Below, one piece after another: positions 1-8,560 of a stretch of DNA of 25,740 nucleotides. How positions within the stretch are numbered: position 1 is the first letter of the stretch; every line of letters begins with the position of its first letter. The notes under the pieces were generated by a model, which was not told the DNA's origin, did no database searches, and worked only from the letters and a program-made list of their open reading frames with translations. A program made the position numbers and the translations under genes. This DNA comes from a bacterium (lineage in GTDB: Bacteria; Bacteroidota; Ignavibacteria; Kapaibacteriales; UBA2268): NCBI GenBank assembly GCA_030426865.1, contig JAUHXN010000008.1:1-25740 (forward strand), read 5' to 3'.

Positions 1-97
1 AATGTAATTATTTCGAATAATAATTGTTGTTAAGGTCTGTGAACATTACTATATTTAGATTCTGAATTGTATTAATATTATTATAAAAGGTGTGAAT

Positions 98-2074
98 ATG
101 AAAAAAACCCTACTAATCTGCTTCATAGCAATACTAGCTATCAGCCAAAGTAACTCGGCTGAACCAAAACTAATACTTGTTGAGCAAATGACGACTAGTT
201 CTAATAATAGTCCTGAGTTATTGCCTATTGCTAACCAATTTAATCAGATTGTAAACAGCAATGTGGAAGTACTTCCAATGACCATACACATGAACCACAA
301 TCCTGATCTATTTTGGGAGCAAAGAAAAGACCTATCAAATAGAATACTAATGTATAAGGAACAAGGAGAATCATATCCTCCAGCAAGTTTCTACGTTAAT
401 GGCTCGGAGGTAGTAGGAATACAAGGGTTACAAAACAAAATAAACTCTGAAAAAAATCAGACATCGCCTATTAAAATGAAAGTACAAATCGGTAACAACA
501 GTAGCCAATTCTTTTTTGTAGAAGTGAAAATGGATATCGATACAGTGCTAGAGTCTTCTGACGTCCTATTTTGTGCATTAATAGAGAAACACATAGTAGC
601 GCCTCAAGTCGGTAATACTAATGAGTCTGACTACTACTACGTAACTAGAAAAATTGATTTGCAACCTACAGGAGGGGCAAAAATCACTAGAAATGACCTC
701 GGTTTTTCCGGTAATAGGTTTGACTTCAATATGGAAGATTATTGGAACCTAGAAGAAATATACGCAATAGCGTGGGTACAAAATGCAGTTACAAAAAAAG
801 TACTTCAAGTTGAGAAAACTAAAATTTATAATGAGGAAGTCAATATAGCTGTCAATAAAGATACAGTTAGGTTTGATGATGATAATAAAAATGAAGTAGA
901 AACAATAGAAATATATAACAACTCAATGAATTACCTTGATATAGCAAGTATAGAGTTAGAATCAGATGAGAATTTTTCTGCTAAATTCATAGCTGCTGAA
1001 AAAAATATATTCCCAGGTATGACTAAGCTAATAGACATTACTTTAGAGAATTTAGAAACAGGTGAATACAGCACTAATCTAACTATCAAATCGAATGCGG
1101 CTAATATTCCTGATATGGTAATCCCTATTTATGCGAAAGTAGAATCAAGCGATAACCCAATATTGACTACAGATGTTACTACAATCGATTATGGTAAAGT
1201 GTCAAAGGCACAACAAGAAGTAGTTAATATAACTAATACAGGTAAAGGCCCACTGAAAATAAGCTCAGTAGAGATAATAGATGATGAAGACGGAGTATTC
1301 TCAATACTCAACGAAGAAATCCCTGATATAGAAGAGAAGAGTACTCTTTTCTTAAGGGTCAATTTCAAACCAAAAGAAGAAATCAATTACTTTGCAACAT
1401 TAGTAATAAAATCAAATGCTACTAACGCATCTTCATATAGCGTTACTCTGAGAGGGCAAGGCGACAACCTACAACAATTCTCTTCGATTCAAGTAGCAAC
1501 TGATGAAATTGATTTTGGAACTACAGACTTTATTGAGCCAGTAACCAGATCAGTAGTAATCAATAATATAGGTAACATAGAATTGAAGCTGAGCAATAGC
1601 GAAATAGAAGATAAAACATTAGAAGGAGTATTCAAATTTGTAGGTGGTTCTAGCAAAACAATTCCAGCAGAATCAAAAGATTCACTAATTATTGAATTCT
1701 TACCGACTGACAACAAAGAATATACGGACAAGTTAATAATTCGTTCAGATAATACTGACCCAACTTTGAGAAGAATTGAAATACCTTTGACTGGGACAGG
1801 AGATGGTGTATCATCTGTAGAAAGCTTTATCAGAGATTTCGAAGTTAAATACTTTAACAATACATTAGTTATTAACAACAGTAATGAGTCCGTTAATACA
1901 ATAGAAGTTTCATTCTATGACATAAACGGTAATAACTTAAATAAACTAAGCTCGAGTATTGGGATTGGTATTAAAGAAATAGCGACAAGCGAACTAGTTC
2001 GTAATCAGGTCATTATTTATAATATCTCTTCGAATGGGAAAGTGATAAGTGCAGGCAAGTTCATTAACAACTAG
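98..2074 (+). CDS. Secreted Omp28-like protein: cysteine-less thioredoxin-like domain, ASH-type Ig repeats, probable T9SS tail
   Basis: The signal peptide is residues 1-21 (cleavage near SNSAEP). Residues 24-115 resemble the thioredoxin-like domain of Omp28-type secreted proteins: a beta strand LILVEQM, then a loop TTSSNNS where family members carry a CxxC, and a later YPPASFYVNG strand. Residues 125-245 resemble the rest of Omp28, including the AIAWVQNAVTKKVLQ motif. Three ASH/'choice-of-anchor D'-like domains follow at about 248-350, 354-455 and 464-568, with the recurring patterns I-D-[YF]-G and a closing LxGxGD. Residues 575-658 look like a T9SS sorting domain. I chose ATG at 98 because AAAGG lies 7 nt upstream; an in-frame GTG at 92 is the alternative. 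It is a single gene that converges on the next one at a shared terminator. The fold and export route are inferred, the function is unknown, and a redox role is unlikely without cysteines. Confidence 0.72.
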   Translation: MKKTLLICFIAILAISQSNSAEPKLILVEQMTTSSNNSPELLPIANQFNQIVNSNVEVLPMTIHMNHNPDLFWEQRKDLSNRILMYKEQGESYPPASFYVNGSEVVGIQGLQNKINSEKNQTSPIKMKVQIGNNSSQFFFVEVKMDIDTVLESSDVLFCALIEKHIVAPQVGNTNESDYYYVTRKIDLQPTGGAKITRNDLGFSGNRFDFNMEDYWNLEEIYAIAWVQNAVTKKVLQVEKTKIYNEEVNIAVNKDTVRFDDDNKNEVETIEIYNNSMNYLDIASIELESDENFSAKFIAAEKNIFPGMTKLIDITLENLETGEYSTNLTIKSNAANIPDMVIPIYAKVESSDNPILTTDVTTIDYGKVSKAQQEVVNITNTGKGPLKISSVEIIDDEDGVFSILNEEIPDIEEKSTLFLRVNFKPKEEINYFATLVIKSNATNASSYSVTLRGQGDNLQQFSSIQVATDEIDFGTTDFIEPVTRSVVINNIGNIELKLSNSEIEDKTLEGVFKFVGGSSKTIPAESKDSLIIEFLPTDNKEYTDKLIIRSDNTDPTLRRIEIPLTGTGDGVSSVESFIRDFEVKYFNNTLVINNSNESVNTIEVSFYDINGNNLNKLSSSIGIGIKEIATSELVRNQVIIYNISSNGKVISAGKFINN

Positions 2075-2101
2075 TCTAAGAAATCACTTTTTAATAAAAT
2101 G

Positions 2102-2134
2102 AAAAAGAGTCTCTATATTCTAGAGACTCTTTTT
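2102..2134. terminator. Bidirectional intrinsic terminator
   Basis: A perfect inverted repeat has 14-nt arms (2102-2115 and 2121-2134) around a 5-nt loop (TATTC). It is followed by a T run on the plus strand, and its 5' A run gives a T run on the minus strand. It lies between convergent genes ending at 2074 and 2171, so it can end both transcripts. Confidence 0.9.
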
Positions 2135-2170
2135 TTTATGTATACGTTTTGATATTCTAATTAGGGATAT

Positions 2171-2932
2171 TTAAGGATTACCCAAAAAACCATTACCTGT
2201 AAGTATCTCAATTGTATTTTGCGATATACCTAATAATTCATTTGCTTTTTGCTCAACAGAATAAATCCCTATCCCTTCAATAAATGTATATGTAAATACA
2301 GATTGGGCTGTTTGGTCTGTGGAACCACTAGGAGACTGTAGTTTAGCAGATAAATCAAAAGTTAGATTAACTACATCGGCAAAATATGTTTTACCTAAGT
2401 ATGTTACTTCTTTCTGATCTTGTTTTTTTCCGGTGATTTGTACTTTTCCAGAAACAGTGTCCTGCTCAACTATTTGGTCTTTTAGTTCAAAAAAGAAAGA
2501 TTCCCATTCGTTTTTATTGAAATCCATTATCTTAATCCAACCTGGTATAAGAATTGGTATTTTAGCTGAAATACTTGGATCTGTTACGAACTTATTAAGA
2601 TCAACTTCACTCATATAAAGAAATATACCATCATAATCTGCACTAATATGAGTGAATAGTTCATTGTCTGAACTTGGGTCAAGTCTCAATTCGAAAGCAG
2701 TTTTTTTATCTAGTGTCTCTTCATTTCTTAGTCTAACGTTTTTTGAATCTAATAGCTCATCAGACACAACTCCATTTTCATTTACTTCATATATGTCATA
2801 GTCCCAATAGTCATTGGCTTGTAATAACAAGTATTCAACTTCTGTTTCTGGAACGGTTGATTCGGAACAGTCCGAAGCGATTAAGATAAGTGACAGCGTA
2901 ACGATAGATAATAATAATATATTCTTTTTCAT
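2171..2932 (-). CDS. Putative envelope protein, tandem paralogue of the neighbouring lipoprotein
   Basis: The protein has 253 residues and an N-terminal signal segment (1-20) ending in IASDC. Cys22 could be lipidated, but Asp at the -1 position is an atypical lipobox, so soluble periplasmic export is an alternative. The body aligns by eye with the upstream protein at 3027-3764. Shared landmarks are WDYDIYEVNENG versus WEYQTYNTDANG, GWIKIMDFNKNEW versus IWIKTIDFKNTKW, VTYLGKTY versus VTYKGKSY, and FIEGIGIYS versus FIPGLGIYS. I do not recognise a named family. The start at 2932 is supported by AAGGA 7 nt upstream. Only about 40 bp separate it from the upstream gene's terminator, so its own promoter must be very short or overlap that terminator. 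Confidence 0.7.
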   Translation of the reverse strand: MKKNILLLSIVTLSLILIASDCSESTVPETEVEYLLLQANDYWDYDIYEVNENGVVSDELLDSKNVRLRNEETLDKKTAFELRLDPSSDNELFTHISADYDGIFLYMSEVDLNKFVTDPSISAKIPILIPGWIKIMDFNKNEWESFFFELKDQIVEQDTVSGKVQITGKKQDQKEVTYLGKTYFADVVNLTFDLSAKLQSPSGSTDQTAQSVFTYTFIEGIGIYSVEQKANELLGISQNTIEILTGNGFLGNP

Positions 2933-2972
2933 TTTACATTCCTTTTTTGGTGATACTATTATTCTAATATAA

Positions 2973-3000
2973 AAAAAGTCCAGCGATTACTGGACTTTTT
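2973..3000 (-). terminator. Intrinsic terminator of the lipoprotein gene at 3027-3764
   Basis: Perfect 11-nt arms (2973-2983 and 2990-3000) enclose a 6-nt loop. On the minus strand the stem is followed by a run of seven T. It lies 26 bp past the stop codon of the gene at 3027-3764 and upstream of its tandem paralogue. Confidence 0.85.
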
Positions 3001-3026
3001 ATTCTATAATTCTAGTAAGATGAATT

Positions 3027-3764
3027 TTATTTCAAGTTATGATCTACTAATATATCTTTCATTTTTTTAATTTCTATTCCTTCATTTGTGAAAATAAACT
3101 CCGTAGAAGTCGAAGAATAAATTCCCAAACCTGGAATAAAACTTATTTGTGTTGTATCGCTTTCAGACTGAGTTTCAGTAACTAAATCATCATTCTCATC
3201 TAAATAAGTAATAACTACATCTGAATACATAATATTTATGTAATTCTGAACATCATAAGATTTGCCTTTGTAAGTCACTTTAGAAGACGCTATTCGCTCA
3301 CCTTTCATACCAGACACACCCTTAGTTGAAGTACCTTCCTCTTCATCTTCTTCATCTATATTAAATTTAAATATATCCCATTTAGTATTTTTAAAATCTA
3401 TGGTCTTAATCCATATACCTTGGTCACCAATTTCTTCTGGTTCATTATACCCATATATCCCATTCTCATCTGTATATATATACGTAGTATCTAACGATTC
3501 ATCTGAATTATCAGTAAGTAAATACGCATCTTTACCTGCTATAGTCCCTTTACCAATTATTGAAAGACTATAATTATCTAATGCTGCACCTGTAGTATTT
3601 CCATTTGCATCAGTATTATAAGTCTGATACTCCCAAGTATTACCTACCGCTAGTGGCATACCTGTACCACTGTCTGTACTAGGTGAGGTAGTGCTGTCAT
3701 CTGAACAACTACTCAAAAAAGCAACCATTAAAGTTGCGGTAAAATAAAGAACTAACTTTTTCAT
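3027..3764 (-). CDS. Putative lipoprotein, tandem paralogue of the adjacent gene
   Basis: The protein has 245 residues with a type II signal peptide. The lipobox is FLSSC, with Cys20 as the expected lipidated residue, followed by an Asp/Ser/Thr-rich linker (21-33). The mature part begins with PLAVGNTWEYQTY, an opening common in secreted Bacteroidota proteins of unknown role. An acidic patch DEEDEEEG lies at 137-144. The later segments KVTYKGKSYD and FIPGLGIYS recur in the downstream paralogue. The start is supported by GGAG 5 nt upstream. A possible promoter on the minus strand is TTGTCT (3809-3814) with TATATA (3785-3790), spacing 18 nt; this is weak. Lipidation is well supported; the function is unknown. 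Confidence 0.75.
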   Translation of the reverse strand: MKKLVLYFTATLMVAFLSSCSDDSTTSPSTDSGTGMPLAVGNTWEYQTYNTDANGNTTGAALDNYSLSIIGKGTIAGKDAYLLTDNSDESLDTTYIYTDENGIYGYNEPEEIGDQGIWIKTIDFKNTKWDIFKFNIDEEDEEEGTSTKGVSGMKGERIASSKVTYKGKSYDVQNYINIMYSDVVITYLDENDDLVTETQSESDTTQISFIPGLGIYSSTSTEFIFTNEGIEIKKMKDILVDHNLK

Positions 3765-3921
3765 AATAACTCCAAAATTTAAAATATATAAAATTGTTTG
3801 ATTAATCCAGACAAAAACGGAAAATGGGAATTCGGAGTTTCAAAAAAATTGAATCTATTCGAAATATTTTATATCTTCTTATATTTTAATACTTACGGGC
3901 ATTCGTTTTTATAGCAAAAAG

Positions 3922-4266
3922 CTAAGAAATCTCGCTAGTCTTTTTTTTAGGACGTTTCCAAAACAAAAATCGTCCAAACATAGTTCTTAAGAAATTTTTG
4001 AAAAATTTATATTGACCGAATATAGAACCTACTGTGATTAGGATAACTTGATAAGCTGGTAACACGGTAACAATATATACAATAGCTCTTAACCAGAACG
4101 GGTCTTCTTTCGTCAAATTTAGAGCCTCGAATATAAACCGACTAACATAGATAGATAACATACCTGTAATAGCAAATACAAGAAATATAATTGCCACTTG
4201 GAAAGGCGAAGTTACACCCCATCTTTTCTTTAGAAAATCTATTATTTTATCTATTCTATTACTCAT
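3922..4266 (-). CDS. Small membrane protein, DUF6787-like, last gene of the heme operon
   Basis: The protein has 114 residues. The basic N-terminus contains KKRWGVTSPFQ, followed by two hydrophobic segments (about 23-43 and 59-80) and a basic tail containing GQYKFFKNF and KRPKKK. The RWG-x-TS-xxQ opening, an FAITG motif at the end of the first helix and a GxxFGQxxFF segment match what I recall of DUF6787, a family of unknown function common in Bacteroidota. The start at 4266 is preferred over the in-frame ATG at 4305: its ATG overlaps the hemS stop in a TAATG arrangement and AAGG lies just upstream, which implies translational coupling. Its operon position suggests a role linked to heme traffic at the inner membrane, but that is inference. 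Confidence 0.65.
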   Translation of the reverse strand: MSNRIDKIIDFLKKRWGVTSPFQVAIIFLVFAITGMLSIYVSRFIFEALNLTKEDPFWLRAIVYIVTVLPAYQVILITVGSIFGQYKFFKNFLRTMFGRFLFWKRPKKKTSEIS

Positions 4267-5309
4267 TACTTTGCCTTTTCTAATTCGCCGATTATAGCTT
4301 GCCACTCTGGTAACTCAGGTATTCCGGGCTTTCTTTTCCCAAAGAATGTTATAGCTAATTCGCCATCCATGTCATAAAGTTCCAATGACGTAACTACACC
4401 ATCATTTGTTGGTTTGAATAGAACATAAGTTTCTGCAATCAAATCGTTACGCAAATGTAAATTGAAATTCTCATCCAATACATTTGTCCAATTTTCAATT
4501 AATCTTATGTTTTTTATCTCACCCGTATGTATTTGTACTATGTCATCATTAGCTACAAATACCATAATGGGTACCTTTCTTTCGGCAGCGGTATGCAGTA
4601 TATCTAAAACTGCATCATTGTAAACTCTATATGCTAAGTTATCTGGTGCTCTTTTGACTAACTCTAATCTCTTAATCTTCTGAGTATCTAATATAGTCTG
4701 AAAGTTATGTGTGTCACTAAGATTGGTCCATTCACTTAAAGCTTCATCGAAATCTATGTCTTCTGCTTTGTTATATACTTTTGGCTTTTCACCGTTCTCT
4801 ACAGTAGGGATTGTAGTATTATCCGATTTGAAAGTATCAATTAGCTTTTGATATTCTTCTTCATTACTATCATCAGTCAGATATATTTTCTGGGTTGGCT
4901 TACCGTATTTGTTGAAGAATTGTATAGAACGTAGAATCTTTCCATTATGCTCTTTCTCTACATTATATACATATTTCCAATCATCAAAAAAAACTCTTAG
5001 ATCAATATCCTCGCCTAATACAAGCCCAGTCGAACCGTGAACTTGAACTTTTCCAAATGTACCCTTGCGTTCATGTACGGCGTTCTCGTTTCTAGCTAAT
5101 ACCATAACCCTTCCAAGTTTTGGTAATTCTTTGTATATCTCAATAGGGGATTCTTTTAGCTTTACACAAGGATCATGTAGGTTAGACGCGAGCAATTCTA
5201 GTTCACTTATACCTAATAAATCCGAATATTCTTTGATTCTTAGTCTAGGATTTCTTCGTATTACTTCTTCGTATCTTTCCTTCAGTGATAGAGAATCTGT
5301 TGTCGGCAT
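4266..5309 (-). CDS. hemS: HemS/HmuS-type cytosolic heme-binding (hemin-degrading) protein
   Basis: The 347 residues match the usual length and two-half architecture of the HemS/ChuS/PhuS family. The N-terminal half contains LLGISELELLA (31-41), GRVMVLARNENAVHERKG (66-83) and GLVLGEDIDLRVFF. The C-terminal half contains LSDTHNF (197-203), PIMVFVAN, VQIHTG, NVLDENFNLHLR, GVVTSLELYD and FFGKRKPG. His201 in the DTHNF motif corresponds to the axial heme ligand reported for this family. There is no signal peptide, so it should act in the cytosol, where relatives bind heme, shuttle it or open its ring. The SD AAAGGTG lies about 4 nt before ATG. It sits 24 bp after the HmuY-like lipoprotein gene and overlaps the next start by one base. 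The family assignment is firm; whether it degrades heme or only traffics it cannot be read from sequence. Confidence 0.93.
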   Translation of the reverse strand: MPTTDSLSLKERYEEVIRRNPRLRIKEYSDLLGISELELLASNLHDPCVKLKESPIEIYKELPKLGRVMVLARNENAVHERKGTFGKVQVHGSTGLVLGEDIDLRVFFDDWKYVYNVEKEHNGKILRSIQFFNKYGKPTQKIYLTDDSNEEEYQKLIDTFKSDNTTIPTVENGEKPKVYNKAEDIDFDEALSEWTNLSDTHNFQTILDTQKIKRLELVKRAPDNLAYRVYNDAVLDILHTAAERKVPIMVFVANDDIVQIHTGEIKNIRLIENWTNVLDENFNLHLRNDLIAETYVLFKPTNDGVVTSLELYDMDGELAITFFGKRKPGIPELPEWQAIIGELEKAK

Positions 5310-5333
5310 AGCACACCTTTTTACACTTTTTTT

Positions 5334-6338
5334 CTATAATAACTTAAATTCAAATTCTGGATAACCTTTCTCAGCTTTACCATCAATTACTTTTTGGAAA
5401 CCGATGAACCTCAATTTATACACGAACCCTTCAGGATCTCTAATCAAGTATTTCTTCATAGGGTTAACAGTATATACCCCAGTATTAATATCAACATCTT
5501 TCCAATTATGACCTATTACATTTCGTTTTTGAGTAAACTCAGTCATCTGAGCTGCATCTAATATCAACTCATCAAATTCTATAGTACTATCAGCTTCTGC
5601 AGCTTCGCAAAGTCTATCATTTATCAATGCACCTCTGACTGTGTAGATTTCAAATCCAGGAACATCAAAAAATTCTATATATGGAGTGAAATGTATGTCC
5701 CAGCTTTCTGAGGGCGGTTCCAAATAATTGACTTCACCACCATTTGCAAAACTCATAGTAATAAAATTATACCCATTAGTACGAGGTACAAAGAGAGTGT
5801 CTATTATATTTGATTTCAACTCAGAAAATTTAATAGTGAAACCGCTTTCATCGGCTCCTAATATCATCATCTTGTATATTCCGTCTGGCTTACGATTCGT
5901 ATTTCGACCTCTATTAATAACGTAAACATGATTTTTCGATTGGATTTTACCACCTTCTACTTCCCACCATTTTCCTATTGCTGTCGAATCCAAATTACCT
6001 GAAGGAACATCGTAAACATTATGAGTTTTATCAAGTGCTTCAATAACATTATCGAAATCGACTGGACCTAGATCTTGCAAAGTCATTTCACGGCCTAAGT
6101 TCATTCTGATATAATAATTATCATACGCTTGGAATCCTAAATCCCACTCATCGAAAAGATTTGTCTTAACTACTGAGTTAGTCGATAAATCAAAATAAAC
6201 TTGGTAATGGTATTTACCACCCATCTCAACCTGATTTGAAGTAACATCTCCTCTAGGATAAGGGGTAACAGCATCGTCTTCTTTGAAACAAGAGTTCAGA
6301 AGCAATAGAATTGGAAATATGTATAATAGCTTTTTCAT
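5334..6338 (-). CDS. HmuY-like heme-binding lipoprotein
   Basis: The protein has 334 residues with a lipoprotein signal peptide and lipobox LLNSC (Cys17). HmuY-type landmarks are a YHYQVYFDLSTNSVV strand (43-57) leading to EWDLGFQ (64-70), a second WDIHF (213-217), and a C-terminal segment IGHNWKDVDINTGVY (275-289) followed by KYLIRDPEGFVYKLRFIGF. That C-terminal segment matches IGHDWKELNFNTFEY in the first protein of this operon, so the two are homologous. HmuY proteins are surface lipoproteins that bind heme and hand it to a partner TonB-dependent receptor, here encoded immediately upstream; the ATG overlaps that gene's stop as TAATG. The axial heme ligands (His or Met in known HmuY proteins) cannot be assigned. 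The family call is by motif recognition. Confidence 0.72.
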   Translation of the reverse strand: MKKLLYIFPILLLLNSCFKEDDAVTPYPRGDVTSNQVEMGGKYHYQVYFDLSTNSVVKTNLFDEWDLGFQAYDNYYIRMNLGREMTLQDLGPVDFDNVIEALDKTHNVYDVPSGNLDSTAIGKWWEVEGGKIQSKNHVYVINRGRNTNRKPDGIYKMMILGADESGFTIKFSELKSNIIDTLFVPRTNGYNFITMSFANGGEVNYLEPPSESWDIHFTPYIEFFDVPGFEIYTVRGALINDRLCEAAEADSTIEFDELILDAAQMTEFTQKRNVIGHNWKDVDINTGVYTVNPMKKYLIRDPEGFVYKLRFIGFQKVIDGKAEKGYPEFEFKLL

Positions 6339-8560
6339 TATGGTATATTGAACTCCACTTTAGCAAAAAAAGATCTTCCGTAACCGACTGGCAATGATGA
6401 GTTATTGCCCGAATGAGCACCACCACTAGAAATTTGATTGCTATTTACAGTTGTCACATCAAATAGATTTATAATTCCGACTGAGAAAGTCGTGTTCAAA
6501 TCCTCAAATTCTCTTAATATCGTCAAATCTAAATTACTATAAGAATCGATTATAAAATTTTCAATTTCCTCTTCATCGTTCAATACGAATCCTGGTGAAT
6601 CACCTGTGTATTTATAAAACAGAGAGAATTTTAAATCATAGATATTTGATTCCCATGATGAATTGACTGTAACTTCAGGAGTATATTGTACTCCATTAGA
6701 AATACCATCTATGAAGTTTTCAGTCCCAATATAATTAAAGCCAAATTTATTATAGAACTCTTCATAAATATATTTGAGCGATATATTCGTTCCTAAAGTT
6801 CTATGTTGACCTATATTGACATAAGTAAACAAATCATTACTAACATTAGCCAAAGAAATTTTATTCACTATTTCATTATAATAAAAGTTTGGCTCAAATT
6901 TAAGAACACGTTTTTCATTAACTAAAGTATAAGTCAGTCCTAAGTTAAATGCATCAGAGCTTTCTGCTCCTAAATCAGCATTTCCTCTAATATTATGGCT
7001 AGCATCTACAAAAAAGAAGTACAGTTCTTTTAATGAAGGAGCTCTAAATCCTTTTGCATACGAAGCTCTTAACGTTAAATCATCTGATAATTCTGACATA
7101 ATGTTCAGTGCAGGAATCAGTGGAATATCTAAAATCGGTAGTAATGGAGCTTCAAACTTTGTATTATATATATATCTACCAGCCGGTTGCACCGTCAAAA
7201 TATCATCGAATATATACTTAATACTTATATAAGCTGCATAGTCATTTATAATTGGAGAGCCCTCTATTCTCCCCCCTTCGCCATTATCTAAATTAAAATC
7301 AATTCCGACACTATAACCCAGATTATCATTCAGAAATTCATCATAGAATGCTGCGCGTATATTCGTAGAATTAAATCTTGTAGTATCTTGCTCATCCTCG
7401 TCACCAGTTAGTATTTCCTCTAAATTAACTAAGTCTTTAAAGAAAGTATTTCTAGACCGCTGATAGTTTGAATGTGATAATGAGAAATTGAAATTCTTAT
7501 TATTCTCTAATTGCTTAGATATGAAAATAGCATTATTCAATCTATCTGTTTTGTATTTATTATCATAAGCACCCTCATAATAAGGAGCTATGAGCAAACC
7601 TTTAGAGATAAGTAGCTCTTCGAAATAGCCACCTTTGTAACGAACATCGAACCCCAATAATACTGACTTAGCATCTAAGTCTGCAAAGTACTGTTCCTTT
7701 GGTTTCCACAATTGCGTCCTTGAATCTTCTATTGGAGAGTATCCACCAAAGAAGTGACGACCAATATTCAGATTCACATAATTATCTTTGAAGCTACTGT
7801 TCAATCCCACATCGAAATTATATCTACCAACAGATTCATAAGTACCTAAACCTCGTACACTAATGTTATCACTGGATTCTTTCTTAGAGATTAAATTGAT
7901 AACTCCGCCCAATGCATCTGTACCGTACAAAGTTGACATTGGACCTTTTACTATTTCTACTCTATCTATGTTAGTTAAACTTAGCTGGCTTATATCAATG
8001 TTACCGTTAGTTCGTCCTATGACTGGAATCCCGTCTATTAGTATTTTTACGTTTTCACCACCTAATCCATTAACTGAAATATTACTCCCTAATTGGGCAT
8101 CTTGATTAATGTTGATTGCCCCTTCTTGCAAGAGTAAATCACGCAGATTATTAGCACCTTTGCTAGTTATGAAATCTCTGTCTAATACATCGACCTTTAT
8201 TATAGAATTTGTAGATAGAGTTGGAGAGTACTGTCCTGTAGTTACTATTTCTGAATATAGTATAGAAACTTGGTTGAGTAATATTTGATTACGTTGGGTT
8301 TTATAGACAACTATTTGATTTGATTCATAACCCAAATAAGATACTCTAGCTATAGCAGAATCATAAGGGACTCTCACTGAACCATAGGCATCTGTCTTTC
8401 TAAAATTAGAATCAGACTTTGATGGGTTCAGATTAACAAACTGAACGGACGCTGAAATTAGTGGTTCATTCGTCTTTATATCGTAAACTTTTAAAGTACC
8501 TATGGCTAGTAGAGAACTACTAGCCACTAGGAATAATATTAATATCTTAATGAAGTTCAA
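6338..8560 (-). CDS. TonB-dependent outer-membrane heme receptor (HmuR/HemR-like)
   Basis: The protein has 740 residues. After a signal peptide (1-19) comes a carboxypeptidase-regulatory-like beta domain (about 22-100) ending in YSEIVTTGQ. The plug (about 115-225) contains NVKILIDGIPV-type and VEIVKGPMSTLYGTDALGGV signatures. The rest is a 22-strand barrel. Heme-receptor hallmarks are FRAP at 505-508 and a His at 522, in the interval where heme receptors keep a conserved His. The following NPNL box is degenerate (GNADL, 526-530). It imports heme across the outer membrane using TonB energy and is flanked by two HmuY-like genes. Translation appears to begin at TTG (8560), directly after the previous gene's stop at 8561-8563. 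No ATG gives a sensible signal peptide, so coupling probably compensates for the poor start. Heme specificity rests on motifs and operon context. Confidence 0.9.
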   Translation of the reverse strand: MNFIKILILFLVASSSLLAIGTLKVYDIKTNEPLISASVQFVNLNPSKSDSNFRKTDAYGSVRVPYDSAIARVSYLGYESNQIVVYKTQRNQILLNQVSILYSEIVTTGQYSPTLSTNSIIKVDVLDRDFITSKGANNLRDLLLQEGAININQDAQLGSNISVNGLGGENVKILIDGIPVIGRTNGNIDISQLSLTNIDRVEIVKGPMSTLYGTDALGGVINLISKKESSDNISVRGLGTYESVGRYNFDVGLNSSFKDNYVNLNIGRHFFGGYSPIEDSRTQLWKPKEQYFADLDAKSVLLGFDVRYKGGYFEELLISKGLLIAPYYEGAYDNKYKTDRLNNAIFISKQLENNKNFNFSLSHSNYQRSRNTFFKDLVNLEEILTGDEDEQDTTRFNSTNIRAAFYDEFLNDNLGYSVGIDFNLDNGEGGRIEGSPIINDYAAYISIKYIFDDILTVQPAGRYIYNTKFEAPLLPILDIPLIPALNIMSELSDDLTLRASYAKGFRAPSLKELYFFFVDASHNIRGNADLGAESSDAFNLGLTYTLVNEKRVLKFEPNFYYNEIVNKISLANVSNDLFTYVNIGQHRTLGTNISLKYIYEEFYNKFGFNYIGTENFIDGISNGVQYTPEVTVNSSWESNIYDLKFSLFYKYTGDSPGFVLNDEEEIENFIIDSYSNLDLTILREFEDLNTTFSVGIINLFDVTTVNSNQISSGGAHSGNNSSLPVGYGRSFFAKVEFNIP

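Noticed and set aside
3905..3917. Small hairpin after the DUF6787-like gene (TAGC, A5 loop, GCTA) as a terminator
   Set aside because: The stem is only 4 bp and has no adequate T run on the minus strand; it is too weak to call.
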